Source: Hyaloperonospora brassicae (Eukaryota; Oomycota; Peronosporomycetes; Peronosporales; Peronosporaceae). From it: 64,000 nt of DNA. The notes beneath the pieces are model-generated. The model was not told the origin of the DNA. It saw only the letters and a program-made list of their open reading frames with translations, and did no database searches. Numbering within the stretch: the first letter of the stretch is position 1; every line of letters begins with the position of its first letter. The stretch lies in assembly GCA_947650285.1 (NCBI GenBank), contig CANTFL010001485.1:62001-126000 (forward strand). The letters are read 5' to 3'. This document shows, one piece after another, positions 11,540 through 23,344 of this stretch. The position numbers were made by a program, and so were the translations under genes.

Positions 11540-12570
11540 GATCTCTAAATTGAAGTTCTATTTGACTGGAGGTGTATCTACGATTGCATCAGCGGATATA
11601 AAATTATGTGCCGTGATCGCGCCGGACTATGAGGTAGATCAGGACGAGTTGTTTCTCTTTTGTCCCAGATCAGCTACAAAGTCAGAAGATCGCGTAGAGC
11701 TGTGCCGGTTGGTGATCCCGGAGCTATTGCAGCAGGATTTTTTTTACATCATTATCATAACATTTTGGAGGGCGGACACCAGGGTATAGGTCGAACCTAC
11801 CAGAGGATCAGGGCGCAGTTTCACTGGATAGGTTTGTATCAAAGTGCACAACGGTATGTGGGAGATTGTGTAGGTTGCGAGACAGGTAAAGGCCGCCCCT
11901 GCGATCGAAGTGGCTCGCCGGGTAACGTACAAGCGACATACCCTTTTCAGATTCTAGCGATGGATCAAATTCCTTCTTTGCCGCGATCGTTCAAAGGGAA
12001 CACAGAGTTGTTGATCTGGGTCGACCTGTTCTCTGGGTATGTGGTTGTGAAGGCGACTGCATCTCGGACCGCACAAACAATCGCGGAAAATTACGAAGAA
12101 ATCGTACTCAGAAGGTTTGGCGCAAGTGAAGCAATTCGTCACGATCAAGAGCCAGGATTCATATCTGATTTCTTTCGTGCGTTTAATCGGATCGTGAGCT
12201 AGAAAGAACGAGCTACTATTGCTTATAGACCACAAGCAAACGGCACAGCAGAGCGCATGGTACAGACGTTAACTAGAGCGATCAAGATGTATGTGTCGGA
12301 CGAGAACCAGAGAGATTGGGATGAACATGCCGAATGATTGACATACGCGATCAACACCGCACACGATCGGATTCGCGGTGACACCCTTCTTAATTTGATC
12401 CACGGTTGGTTTCCCTATCAACGTTGGAAGCCACGTTACCTTTAGGGAGTACCGCGTCGAGAGATCGAGATCCACGACGATGGCGGTTTGGCATACAACG
12501 CAATTATCAACGGGCGAGAGCGACGGTGAACAGTCCACTGAAGACAGCAATTCAAGATCGCGCTGATCAG
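11540..12570 (+). pseudogene. Element 2 integrase
   Basis: The N-terminal zinc-binding HHCC module reads HHYHNILEGGHQGIGRTY and YVGDCVGCETGKG. The core has AMDQIPSLPRSFKG, LLIWVDLFSGYVVVKA, RHDQEPGF and, after a stop at about 12200, AYRPQANGTAERMVQT with the catalytic Glu. The set corresponds to D, D and E of the DDE triad. Further stops follow before the chromodomain. Confidence 0.88.
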
Positions 12571-12911
12571 CATAATTAGGATCGCGATCTGATGGACATA
12601 TGCAGCGGATCGCGAGTCTGGCTATTTATGGATCGCGTGAAGGAGGGGAAGGCTCGGAAACTGGAACATATGGGCACGGACCGTTCCGAGTGATCGAAAA
12701 TTGCGGGGATCACGCGGTGAGTTTGGAAATAACAGGTACGCCCTCCCAAGTCTTCCCAGTGGTTCACGTGTCGAAGCTGGAACTCGTACGACTGTTTCCG
12801 GATCGACCGATGGAACAACTGAGAATAAGCGAAGCGGATTGAGTTGACTTTGACGAAGCTTTATTACCAGAAGACAGTTGTGCAAGCGATCTGTCAGAAG
12901 ACGAGTTATAA

Positions 12912-13112
12912 GTGGAGAGAATAATGGACATGCGATCAGGACGGCGGACACGTTATGCCAGGGTGCACCTACGATTCAAAGTATATTGGAAAGGATATGG
13001 GGATCCGTCGTGGGTGGACGAAGCCGACTTGAACTTTGGAGCGTTGATACAAGAATGGGATCGTGATCGTATGCAGAAGAATCGTTTTGAAGTGATGCAA
13101 TCGCACGAATAG
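12912..13112 (+). pseudogene. Element 2 C-terminal chromodomain
   Basis: The open stretch reads RRTRYARVHLRFKVYWKGYG followed by DPSWVDEADLN. The aromatic YWKGY...SW...E/D-L pattern is the chromodomain core found at the end of chromovirus-like Gypsy integrases, thought to steer insertion towards modified chromatin. It ends in a stop at 13110. Confidence 0.7.
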
Positions 13113-13579
13113 TGGAATGCGGGTGAGTGAGGGGCAGGTCGCGGACTTGAGGTCACGTACATGAAGGCTGTATGTGAAGGCGGAAAGGCGGTAGATGTTG
13201 TGAGTATGGCAATCGAATGTTTACCGACGTGATAGCGCAGGTGAAGGTCTGGCAGTATTTTTGATCTTCAGGGATCAGCTTCGGCGAATCTGATCACGGT
13301 GATCATATTGGTGAATCTTTGATCGCGAGCGATCTGGATGGTGGTAGATCTGATCTCGGTGATCAGATCTGTGGACTTTTGATAGCAAGCGATCGGAACT
13401 ATAAATAACCTGATTGAGCATGAATAAAGAGAAGAAGAAGAATGGAGACGATTTCAACAATGGATTACGAAGATTAAACGAAAGAGAAACTTGTTGTTAA
13501 CACGAGCGACTAACCAAGCGAAGATATAAGTGCGCAGTTAGAGCGACACTGTGTGGCGACTAACGGCGCAGAGGACGAC

Positions 13580-14595
13580 TGTGGACAAGCGACTATGGAA
13601 ATTTGCTGTAGAGGAACTGATCGTATTCCCTTATGTCCGAGGCAGTTAACGGTTGGCTGCCTGGTCCCACATCTGGTTAGATCGCGTTTATTGGACACTT
13701 AGACTAAAATGAATATCAGATCGGGCAGGTTGGGACCTGCGATCTTGGGTCAAGGTATGAGGCGGAAGGTAACGTTGGCGATCAGTCGATCAAGAAGGGA
13801 ACCGCAGATCAGCAAGGCGATCGACCGATCAAGGAAGCGATCGAGATCGTGATCAGTGATCAGGTATGTGATCTGCGATCAGACAAGTATATCAGGTGTG
13901 GGCCACGCAAGCACAAGATCGATACCGTCTAGAGAGAGTGCCATGCGGCAAGCGATGTCCAAGACATGGTTATGGGGATAGGGTTGTTGGGTTTGATTGG
14001 TTAACATTAAACAGAGTTCAATTTGCTTCAAAGTACACGTGTCGACTTCTCCTCCGGGTGGATCATTGGCCACCCGACGTCAAGGAAAGGATTACATACT
14101 TTAATCAAGTGATATCCCTGAATTATTTGGCCAGGGATCAAGATCTCTCAAACAACACCCCAACTGCGACTGGACGCAGGAAACCCTTTGTGGTTGAGGT
14201 CCCAAGATCGCGAGACGGCTCAAGTGGTCAGAAGCCTCGCAAATTAAGGTATACATTTGGACAAGGCGATCTGTTACAGATCAGGGTGACTCATATCAGC
14301 ACCCCACAAACATGAAAGTGATCGCTTGACAAATTCCACGTGATCACACCAACCCCGATTGTGGTGTGAAGATTTCCCCACCGTGATCGAATCTCGACCC
14401 CATCGCAAACACGGTCAAGTTTTCCATTGACACGAGTCCACCTGGAAGAGCGCAACCCTCCGCACCGAAGGGTACACAAGGTGAGGAAGGCAATCAAAAC
14501 ATGGAATCGAAGTGCCCCCTCCGTTAGTCGGTCGTCCGGGCACCAGTGTAGAGTTGAGATCGACTCCTTAAAAGAGCGATCACCACTTAACCACA
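13580..14595 (+). repeat. Element 2 3' LTR
   Basis: This is the second copy of the LTR at 3773-4918, starting TGTGG and ending CCACA. It is shorter in the GATC-rich segment around 13800-13870. Sequence after 14595 returns to the integrase of Element 1. Confidence 0.9.
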
Positions 14596-14596
14596 C

Positions 14597-15640
14597 AAAC
14601 CAAATCCTCAAAGAGGTACTTCGAGGATTCGTCCACTCGTTCTCGAGTTATAGCGAATTCGGACCCATGGTGGAATTCGCCATCAATAATTCAGTGCACG
14701 CTTCAATCAGCACACACCGTTCATCGTAAATGGCTTACACCATCCACGTCTTCCCACCATCTTAGAGTGTAACTATTGGGTAAGGGGGGGGGGGCTCGCT
14801 CGAGCAAAAAGCGTTCTGGATCTTGCTCATCACGTGTAAGCGCTAACATTGTCACGTATGATGCCGATGTCGATCAAGTCGACGTCGAAGAAGAAGATCA
14901 TCTCAATAATAGCAATGAAGCTATTATTGAGTCCGACGACGATGACGATGCTGGTATTTTTAAGTATCGCCAACGACTGTTCCAGCGAGGATGATGACAC
15001 CCTCGCTGATGAACAGAAAGAGGAAAAGACTCTTTCTGCAGTTTACACAAGACGAAATGAACGAAACAATGTCTCGTCAGTAGAAAGGTTTCTGCAGACT
15101 CGAGAAGTAGTGGTCCACTTCGTGCAGGATCCATCGCTCACGCGGTGGAACGGCAGAAACAGAACGCTGACAAGAATGGAAGAGCAAATTTTCTTTCGTT
15201 TATTGAATGTGATTTAGTCCTACTTTCTACGGTAAATCTACCTAGACACGCAGTGACTAATGGAGGGTAGCAGTAAACAACTCTCCAAGTACATCGGTCT
15301 CTTTCTTGTGCTGCGCCGACAAGGCAACGCATATACGATTGAGCTGCCGCGTTGGATGCGAACACATCCTACGTTTTATGTGGGGTTTCTCCGTCCGTAC
15401 TATCATTACGAGCCCTCTTTTAAGGGTGAAGATAACCCCCACGTTCATGAATCTCTATCGGATTCTTGTGCTCGCGCTCCAGACTTTCAGCCTAATCGCG
15501 TAGTAAAGATTCCTATCCATTCAATTGAGAGACCTCCCTATGAGCTGTCGCCATCTTTTCAACAAGGGAACGGACATCCCGCTCAACCTAAAGCTGTGCG
15601 AAGGCGTGATCGGCGCGATCCTTCGCACGATCAGCCTCAC
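14597..15640 (+). pseudogene. Element 1 integrase C-terminal part
   Basis: Fragments in order are FAINNSVHASISTH (14660-14730), an acidic stretch with DVEEEDHLNN and SDDDDDAG (14860-14960), a REVVVHFVQD helix (about 15100), and KYIGLFLVLRRQGNAYTIEL followed by MRTHPTFYVGFLRPYYHYEP (15290-15415). The last is the GPY/F-type module at the end of Gypsy integrases. A poly-G run at 14786-14794 and several stops break the frame. Confidence 0.8.
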
Positions 15641-15785
15641 GATCCTTGCGTTACTTCCGCACATAATCGTTTAGAGCATAGCGTCTATCCTCTAATGCTC
15701 CATATCATCGCGCAATTCAGCGATTGCGCGATCCATCTCGTGTTGGTCGATATGGTGATCCGAACGACTTGGAGGAGGCTTCCCT

Positions 15786-16104
15786 CCTCCTCTTCATCCT
15801 TTGGTGGACTCACACCGTGGCCAACGCCTTCTCTTGGAGCGTATCTTAAACCACCGCTAAGATTCAGGATCAAGGACGATTTACCTCGTCCAATGGCGAG
15901 GATATCCACCCTCGTGGAACATCTGGGGGCCCCTCTCCCAGCTGATGATCGATATCCCCGGTCTCGTCGAGCAGTACGATGTGACCCACCCTTTGAAGGA
16001 GGACCACCGTCGAACGAACTCCCGGCGCGTTCGTAAAGATATTGTAAAGTCTCTATCCCTTCGTACATCTCGGGAGAGATACGCGCCCTCCAGTAGGGTT
16101 GATT
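15786..16104 (+). pseudogene. Element 1 chromodomain
   Basis: In a frame different from the long open stretch at 15260-16036, the + strand reads HPLVDSHRGQRLLLERILNH, one stop, then IYLVQWRGYPPSWNIWGP and PGLVEQYDVTHPL. This is a chromodomain (YLVxWRGYPxSWxxW) closing the polyprotein, with a stop at about 16104. It overlaps a long shadow frame and was found only by reading the other frames. Confidence 0.7.
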
Positions 16105-16229
16105 AAGAATGAAGGTCTCCCTCGGAGCGCGAACGGAACTGTCTACACAACTTTGACAGGTCGTTTCCCACGAGAGGCAAGGTAAACCTGCCTCTCGAGA
16201 CAATCGGTGCAATTTAAACTGATCACCGG

Positions 16230-17155
16230 TTATGGACTTATGTTCAAACTTATTTCGAGCTGCAGTAAATTTGTCCAGCCAAGTGTCACGGCCAACATTC
16301 TCAATGTTACCGATGAAAGAATTTCACGCCTGAACCAACGGGAATTCGTCTCGTTTGTGGTTACCGTTGTACCATCGATGTCATAAAAAGACATCGATGT
16401 AAAATTCATGCTCAATGCGATAATTTCTCGCACTGGGATCAAGTCCATGGATCCTTGACGAGTCAAAAAGTAGGATTCGACACATTTCAGTGGTATAACC
16501 ATACCACTGTCTCAACTCGCTCAAGGGTAGACATCCATGGCTTGTTCTCAGCAGCAGATTGCAACGCGTTGCGATCCTGCTCCTCCTGCGTGGTGCCAAC
16601 ATGAGAGCTAGCACCACGATCGCCGCAATACCTAGTGTTGTTGCGGGTATGGCTACGATGACTCCGCGAAGAGTCATCGACATTCTCATGAGGACTTACG
16701 TCCCCATGTTTTGCACTCGCCTCGTACGAATACGAGCGCGAACGATTCGATCCCGGTGACGAGTTCACAGACTCGTCGGATGAAACAAACATCTCATGGT
16801 GCAAGTCTTTATCGAGACTGCCGCGAGGCGTAGCAGTCGCCGATTCCGCAAATTTCCGGTCGGGCTCTGCGCACGGCTCCGAGTCAGATGAAGAATCCGA
16901 CTCGCCCGAATAGACTACCTCTATCTCGTGAACTTGGTCCATGGGAATACCTCCCGCAGCCGAATCTGCGGGTGAAGGAGCAACACGTGGATGACCACGT
17001 GCTCCTGCAACTACGGGAGTTGCAGGATGCTTTCTGGCAGCAGCAGGTGATTTATCGCCTGCTGAGTCTTAGACATCTTGTTCTCCCGCTGGACGCATCC
17101 GTCCAGCCGCTTCACTGGCGGCCTTGATCGCGCAGTGCATGGACGAACTCGTCAT
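16230..17155 (-). pseudogene. Antisense ORF between pol and 3' LTR of Element 1
   Basis: From an ATG at 17155 the minus strand is open apart from one TAA (about 17070) to about 16487. After a frameshift it stays open to 16230. The product starts MTSSSMHCAIKAAS, has a Pro/Ala-rich stretch, then an acidic Ser-rich block (VVYSGESDSSSDSEP), an Arg/Ser-rich region and TLERVETVVW. After the shift comes DGTTVTTNETNSRWFRREIL. It has Gag-like composition but no recognised domain. It could be an antisense gene of the element or the gag of a reversed fragment. Confidence 0.45.
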
Positions 17156-17267
17156 ACGCTGAAAGGCTGAATGCGTTAAGCAGAACCAACAAGTGCTCCC
17201 TAGCCCATAGAGCAACCCAACAGTGGTCACTGTGTCACCAACCGATCAAATCACTCACTGTAGTGAC

Positions 17268-17744
17268 TGTTGATTAAGGGGTGATATTACAGGATGAGCC
17301 CGTTACACTAAAATCGGTACGAATGTATCGATTTCTGAATATTATCCATTCCGATAATATCTAATCAACATCACTCGAAAAGAGGTAAGGTTGACGAAAA
17401 ATTACCCCCGAGGGTAACCTTCATGGTTGCTCCACTAAGTGAGTGATGACACGTTACGTCAAACAGATTAACCACCAATCGCTGCTGGACGCGCGCAATG
17501 GGTGGTGAACAAGAACCCACATAATAGATTGTAGTTTAATATAGTTTGATCAAGACAAACATGACGTATTATAGAAACTTTACCATGATAATTACAGTTA
17601 TAAGTTTTCCCTTATACAAAGCTTTCGACGTCTATTCACTTACTTGAGCCTCCTCACGTCTCGTGTACGAGCCGTCAGAAGTACGCAGCCATATAAACTA
17701 TAAATTCAAGGTCTTACCAGTCATCTGGTACGAATTCCCTCCTT
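17268..17744 (+). repeat. LTR-like end of Element 1, abutting the tandem array
   Basis: AT-rich non-coding DNA starts TGTTGATTAAGGGG, a TG start as in LTRs, about 1.1 kb after the pol stop. It stops without a clear CA end where array sequence begins at about 17744. The partner LTR is outside the window, so identity cannot be tested here. Confidence 0.45.
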
Positions 17745-18769
17745 ACCCGAGCAACAGCAACTGCAGTAGCAGCACACAGTCTATACTCCACCATCCACGA
17801 CCACCTCCATCGGTCGAGTAGTACAACGAGTCTCCATCTGCGATCCAGAGAATCGATCGTTGTGTCGTCTCTCTCTGGCCGTGTCCACGCACACCTTCCA
17901 CCATGAGACACTCCGCGCTCTTGTCACGCTATGCTGCATTTCTTTCCAGCTGCATGTCAATACCATCGATACTGCAGCGAAAGATCGGACCACATCATCG
18001 AAGCGACTGGCAATCGCATCGACAGTGTAGTGAAAGTCATCTGCACCGGATGGTCAGTAGCCATCACCGATGTCCATTTCTCAGCCCGATCCGCTGATGC
18101 CTCTCGTCTCGCAAGCTCATTGAGCGCTCCACCAACGGCACGAACGGCCCAACGGCTGACGTACTGCGCTTGTGCGTTGCTGGCCACGGCCACTTGCTGG
18201 ATTGCAACACGCTGTCCACGCCCACGAGACCACCGAAATGTCGACAGCCGTGAGAAAAACAGTCGAACTGATAACGGTGTGGTCGATCGAGCGCGGAGAC
18301 CATCTGCACGAGCGACAGACAGGTCCGTTCATGACTGACTGCCAACCAACTGGCTGCGTCATGAGTTGTCGGCTGTGCGTCGTCTACGATCGTCAGACGC
18401 AGCAAACGCGTGTCGGCGGACTGCCATCTTCACTGGTGGTCGGTGTGTCAATGTACGACCAGTTGACAGCTACAAGTGCATGTCAGGACACTCCTCCGGA
18501 CTGCTGATGTTGCAGTACAGTAGTAGAGACTGCGTACGGTACAGTCGCTATTGATTCGCAACGCTGGTGACGAAAATGTCACTGTGTTCGTGATGGCTGC
18601 GACGCGGACAGACATCGTCCATCAGTCGAGCTGCTGTCGTTCCCGCGTGAGTCCATTCGGGACAAGTCAATGGGACTTGGCGCTCCACCTCGACAAGTCG
18701 AGCAGGGCGAAAAGGGCGGGGCACTCGTATCCTTCGACACAAGAGGAGGCCGTAGTCGAAGGTTAAGCG
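17744..18769. repeat. Left fragment of the 2.4-kb tandem array
   Basis: This ~1,026 bp matches the second part of the array unit (compare 29845-30868) almost base for base. It starts abruptly in mid-unit next to the LTR-like DNA and ends at the 5' LTR of Element 3. Some variants (ccaaccaactggctgcgtca near 18342) match the units at 35,250 and 37,650 rather than the nearest unit. Confidence 0.95.
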
Positions 18770-19243
18770 TGTAACGAGGGTACACGCAGACTGGTAGTCG
18801 AAATAGGTGTAAGGCACACAAGGGATGGGATCCCCTTCTGAAGTGAATAAAGATACAGTACCAATATTTGAAGACCGATGTCTGTCAACCGTTGATTACG
18901 AGATGTTTTGAGAGTTTTTAGGACATTCGCGAGTAGGATAATTACATTGTTCGAAAATGTTCTTATAGGTTAAAGGAAGAAAGAAAGTTTACTTCTCATT
19001 TTGATCCGATAGACACGTGTCTCTCTGAGTCGTCTTGTGATCGCTGAGGAGCTAGCAACGCTTGTAAATGTAGCTGCTCTTGAGCACTGTGTGCGTCGAT
19101 TCTCTGAATCATTTCGTCCTCCTGGAGCAGGGCCTGTAAGATCTCTGAGCTTGTTGACACTTTGAGTCGGGTTCGTAGAACCAAAGTTGCTTATTGAGCG
19201 TAAAGTCTTCCTCTGACTTAAGGAGCTGTGTAGCTCCACTACA
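18770..19243 (+). repeat. Element 3 5' LTR
   Basis: It matches 25871-26401, beginning TGTAACG and ending ...CTACA just before a TGG primer site. It is ~57 bp shorter than the 3' copy, which carries a short internal duplication around a gactctgtgagtcgggtt motif. Confidence 0.85.
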
Positions 19244-19245
19244 CT

Positions 19246-19257
19246 TGGTATCACTCG
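19246..19257 (+). other. Element 3 primer-binding site
   Basis: TGGTATCACTCG lies two bases after the 5' LTR. TGGTATCA is a common start of primer-binding sites complementary to initiator tRNA-Met, but the match beyond the first eight bases was not checked. Confidence 0.55.
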
Positions 19258-19289
19258 TTGTCAATCTACGCATAAGTCGTTACTACGGA

Positions 19290-20334
19290 TCCTCTGCGAG
19301 GATAGAGCAATCGACACCCCTCTCTGAGGCCCAAAAAGTCGCGCTTGATAAGCTGACTGCGGCCGTAAGCCCAGAGTTTGTGAAGTTTCTAGCTGCACAA
19401 GGTCCCGATGTGCTCAATATTCGAGTCGAGACCTTCATGCAGTATGAATTGGCCCCGTTGGGCCAGGTTCTAAACCAAATAGCGTTGGCTATGCCGTCAC
19501 GCTACGTGGCAATGCCACCAGAAGATGCTAAGACTCTTCCCTTTCGGGTGGACGTTAAACATTACTCCGGTAAGGAGGGGGAAAACCTGACCCTTTGGAT
19601 CCGTGAGTTTGAGATGGCCATGAGCTCTAGCCTTATCTCACTTGAGTACTAGCGGGTCTCGATAGCTATGCCAAGCTCGATGGAAGAGCTAGAGAGTGGG
19701 CTCTGACGTGTGGCACGTCGGTCGACTCAGCGTTTCCTACTTGGGATTCCTCAAGCTAGACCTTTTGCGAGCTTTCACGCCGCCTAACCAGGCTGACCGC
19801 GTGCGCTCATGCTTCTTGTCTACCCGTTAGTGTATGAATGAGTTCACGGACTATATTCAAGAGTTGATAACTCTGATGGCTGCTATGCAGTCTGGCCCTC
19901 CCCCTGATACAGTCTGTGTGACTGTCTTCATGGAAGGTCTTCGCAATGGCGTTGCCAGGACCGAGGTTTTTCGGGTCCATCACTCCTCTTTTACGGAAGC
20001 TTTTAGCATCGCTCAGAATGCTGAGCACAACTTCAGGTCGTCCAGACTTGGTTGTAATGGGTACAACCCAAGCTTTGCGTGGGCAACCTCTGCGGGAATT
20101 TCGATTTACTGTAAGACAGAACCGATGGATCTCAGCGATGCTGAAGATGAACGTGATACGGAGATTCATGTTGCAGAGCAACGACAGGAATTGAGACGCT
20201 GTTATATGTGCGGAAGAATTAAACACTTGCGTCCCACTTGTCCTTTGCGTAAACAACAACCGACTCCTATGGGTCGAAACCCCAGCCACAACCAGAAACC
20301 TGGTGTGGCACGGGTAAATGTCGACGCCCAGTAG
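19290..20334 (+). pseudogene. Element 3 gag
   Basis: The open part at 19194-19652 holds a capsid-like region (LPFRVDVKHYSGKEGENLTL, then WIREFEMAM). After a few stops the frame from 19834 continues with YIQELITLMAAMQ and TVCVTVFMEGLRNGV. It ends with the zinc knuckle CYMCGRIKHLRPTC, a C-x2-C-x4-H-x4-C motif. At least two stops around 19650-19830 break it. Confidence 0.85.
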
Positions 20335-20457
20335 TTGCGGGGCGCCCTACTGGGGTAAAACTGAGTTCTGTCACATCTCTACGAGGTAGAGAGAACCAGG
20401 GTTTAGGTCGACCGAGCTATGTGCCCACCAGCACAGAGCGTGGATACAAGCCAGGCT

Positions 20458-21290
20458 TGTTAGTCGCCGAGGCGACAGTGAAAGGCTTTGAGAAGCATTG
20501 GTCGATCCTAATCGACTCCGGAGCATCATGCAATTATGCTCGACGTCGTTCCCTATGGTGAAGTCAGCGATATGCTGAAGCGCTCAAAGCGCATGAATGT
20601 GATTCTATCACCGTTCGTTTAGCGACTAGTAGTCGCGTCACGGTGCCTAAAGTTCCGTTGAACTTCGGTGTGAAGTTTTTGGACTTCGACAGCATTGAAC
20701 GCTGTCTTTTCCTCGATTTGGATTTGAGATATGATCTCATCCTGGGTATGGCTTGGCTTAAACTCCATGAGCCACGGATTGATATGAGATCTAAGACCTT
20801 AGGCGCCACGCGCAAGGTTCCTAGCGAAGCTTTGGAGAGTTATGAACCCACCTTCGATAGGCAACAAAAGCGCTTTTGGAGAGAGCCATTGGCGGAAGAT
20901 GTCAATGTGCTGGGCATTGATATGTCAGAGTTAATTAACTCCAATGTCGATGACATCAATATTGAGCGGAACTCTTTCACCGTATGTGAGGGGAGTAATA
21001 CTCCGTTGAGTGATACTCGTTGTAATGCTGAGTCACTGCATGCTGCATGCATAAATGGCCTAGGGCCGAGACATCAAGAGTGTAATTCCTCTGATGTGAG
21101 TAGGGTGGCACGTGAAATTTCACCGAGTGAGGGCGGCCGAGATGGCACCTTACTGAATGTCGGTAATGACATTGTTGGCGAGAAGCAAGAGTGTTCAGGG
21201 CTAGGCCCGGATGCTGTAAGTGAAGTGGTCCGTGTAAATCCACTGGGAGAAGTGTTCGAGTTACGAAACACTTCACCTGATGTCGTATAA
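20458..21290 (+). pseudogene. Element 3 aspartic protease and linker
   Basis: The active site reads SILIDSGASCNYARR at about 20505-20550, with the catalytic DSGA intact. It is followed by a stop, then LATSSRVTVPKVPLNFGVKF and DLILGMAWLKLHEP. The rest of the 20643-21290 frame is an acidic linker without a known domain. Confidence 0.8.
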
Positions 21291-21482
21291 GACATAAGCT
21301 CTCGTATAGAGCGTGCTAAGATAAATAGCAACCACGGGGAACCTTCTGTCCCGGCCTCTAGGAGGCGTAAGGTTTCTTTGAGGAAACAACCCCAGCGTCG
21401 GGTGACAACTGTTAAGCGATTAACGTCTAAGAAGTAACGAAGTGATAATAGTAATAATACACTATGTGTACTTGTCAATGGG

Positions 21483-23140
21483 TTGACTGGCCAAGTTGAT
21501 GGCAATATTAGTCTTAAGACTCTTCCATCCTTGGATAATCTCTTTGAACTAGACGAAATGTCTGACGGAGAATTCAGCCAAGCCTTGCAGGCAAGAGAAT
21601 TATTCGAGTTGATGGTCATTCGACCAGATATTGAGTTGAACTCATCCTCGTTACTGGACGAGTCTATCCTTGACGACACAAAGGCGGCATTGAATGCCCG
21701 TAGTGGATCTTCGACCTTTAAGGATCCTCTTGATCCGTTCTATCCTTTGGTAAAGGAGTTTCAGGACGTGGTGTGTCACAACCCACCGTCCGTCTTACCT
21801 CCCGATAGAGGTGTACGTCATGAACTTGACTTGGTTCATGTAACTAAATACTGCGTAACACGGAAGTGGCCTTTAAAGAAGAACCAGTGTGACATCATTG
21901 ACGACTTCTTTCGTGCAAAGCACGCGACAAGAATGGTACGTGAGAGCAAATCTCCCCATTCCACACCAACCTTCGGTGTCAAAAAGCCCAATGGGAAGTG
22001 GCGCATTGTTCATGCTTACAATAAGCTTTATGCGGCCACCATACCGGCTCAGACACCAATTCCGAGGAAGGATGTTCTTCAGAACAACACGGTGGAATGT
22101 ACAATGTACAGTGCGCTCAACTTAGTCGATGGTAATTACCAGCTGCTCATGCGAGAAAACGATATTCCGCTGACAGCGGTCAGCACTCCGAGCGGTATGC
22201 TCTGGGAGTGGCTTGTTATGCCGCAAGGGTGTTCAAATGCCCCGGCTACATTCAGACATCTTGTGACACAATTTTTAGACCTCACCGAGGTTATGCACAG
22301 ACGTACTTTGATGACATCTTTGTCCATATTCGTGCTATGAACGGTCGGTCAGATGTGGACAAACACAATTACTATTTACGAGCAGTGCTCGAGTGCATGC
22401 GAACAAATAAGCTGTACGTCAACGCGTCTAAGTGAATCTTTGGTGCAGAGGAGACTTCCTTTTTAGGGTGCTTCTTTGGTAAGCAAAGACTTAGATCGGA
22501 TCCCGCTAAGGTAAAAGCCATAGTTGATTGGCCGGACCAAAGAATTAAAAGGACTTACGTACGTGGCTTGGCCTTGCGAATTACTTGCAGAAGTACAATG
22601 CAATTTACGCAGACATGGCTCGGCCATTATCCAATCTCCTTAAAAAGGATGTGGAACGGTGCTGGACTAGCACCGAGCATGATGCTTTTCAAGCAGTAAA
22701 GGATAGTCTCCTTCATGCGCCAATCTTGGCTTTGCCTGATCCTGGTCGATCTTTCAGTGTCGTCTGTGACGCATCTGACTTTATCATATGCAGCACTCTG
22801 TTACAGACAGATTTTAATGGACTGGAACGCGTCATTGCGATCGAGCCCCGACAGCTGAAAGGTGCAGACAAGATCTATCATGTTCATGACAAAGAGCTAC
22901 TTGCAATGAAATACGCTCTCGTCAGATTCGGAGTTCATCTTCTTGGCTCTAAGCCGTTTGTGATCTATACAGATCATTCGTCACTACGCACTGCGACCCA
23001 GTCGTATACCTCCCTCTGAGAATGGCTCGTTGGCCTTCCTTCGTTGCCGAGTACAACTTCGAGGTATGTATAGGCCGGGAGAGCAGAATGCTTTGGCTGA
23101 TGCGTTGTCACGCAGGCCTGACCATGAGCTTGCTCATGTT
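21483..23140 (+). pseudogene. Element 3 reverse transcriptase and RNase H
   Basis: RT motifs in order are RHELDLVHVTKYCVTRKWPL, WRIVHAYNKLYAATIPAQTP, NLVDGNYQLLMREND and SNAPATFRHLV. After a frameshift near 22290 comes QTYFDDIFVHIRAM with the YxDD box. The RNase H frame from 22585 gives FSVVCDASDFIICSTLLQ, YHVHDKELLAMKYAL and VIYTDHSSLRT. Stops at about 22434 and 23018 and a frameshift disrupt it. Confidence 0.9.
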
Positions 23141-23344
23141 ACGACTCTGGAGTCGTCGGTCACTTACCTAATCCGTACGGCATATGCCAAGGATGAACAT
23201 TGTGTAGCTCTGATACGTGCTCTAGGGAGGAAGGTGTTTAAGCACTCAGATATAGAATTGTCGGCACGATTACGTGAGAGGCTACATCGATGTTCCATCG
23301 ATCAGAGCCTGTTGTTCTATAGCACGGATGTGTAGAATACTCCT

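Larger units (their letters stand above)
3773..14595 (+). mobile_element. Element 2: full-length Ty3/Gypsy chromodomain retrotransposon nested in Element 1
   Basis: It is bounded by direct LTRs that begin TGTGG and end CCACA (3773-4918 and 13580-14595). Four bases flanking each side (taaa at 3769-3772, caaa at 14596-14599) look like a target-site duplication with one mismatch. Inside are a PBS, gag, protease, RT with YIDD, a 30-bp repeat, Ty3 RNase H, a second RNase H, integrase and a chromodomain. Many stops and frameshifts make it inactive. The whole element is unusually rich in GATC. Confidence 0.92.
14596..17744 (+). mobile_element. Element 1, right part
   Basis: Immediately after the Element 2 LTR the frame continues the integrase cut at 3772 (QILKEVLRGFVHSFSS, then MVEFAINNSVHAS). 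It is followed by the integrase C-terminal domain, a chromodomain, an antisense ORF and an LTR-like segment that ends where the 2.4-kb tandem repeat begins. Confidence 0.85.

Noticed and set aside
15260..16036. Single 258-residue protein
   Set aside because: The first part is the integrase tail, but after about 15640 the chromodomain lies in another frame, so the open frame is partly a shadow.
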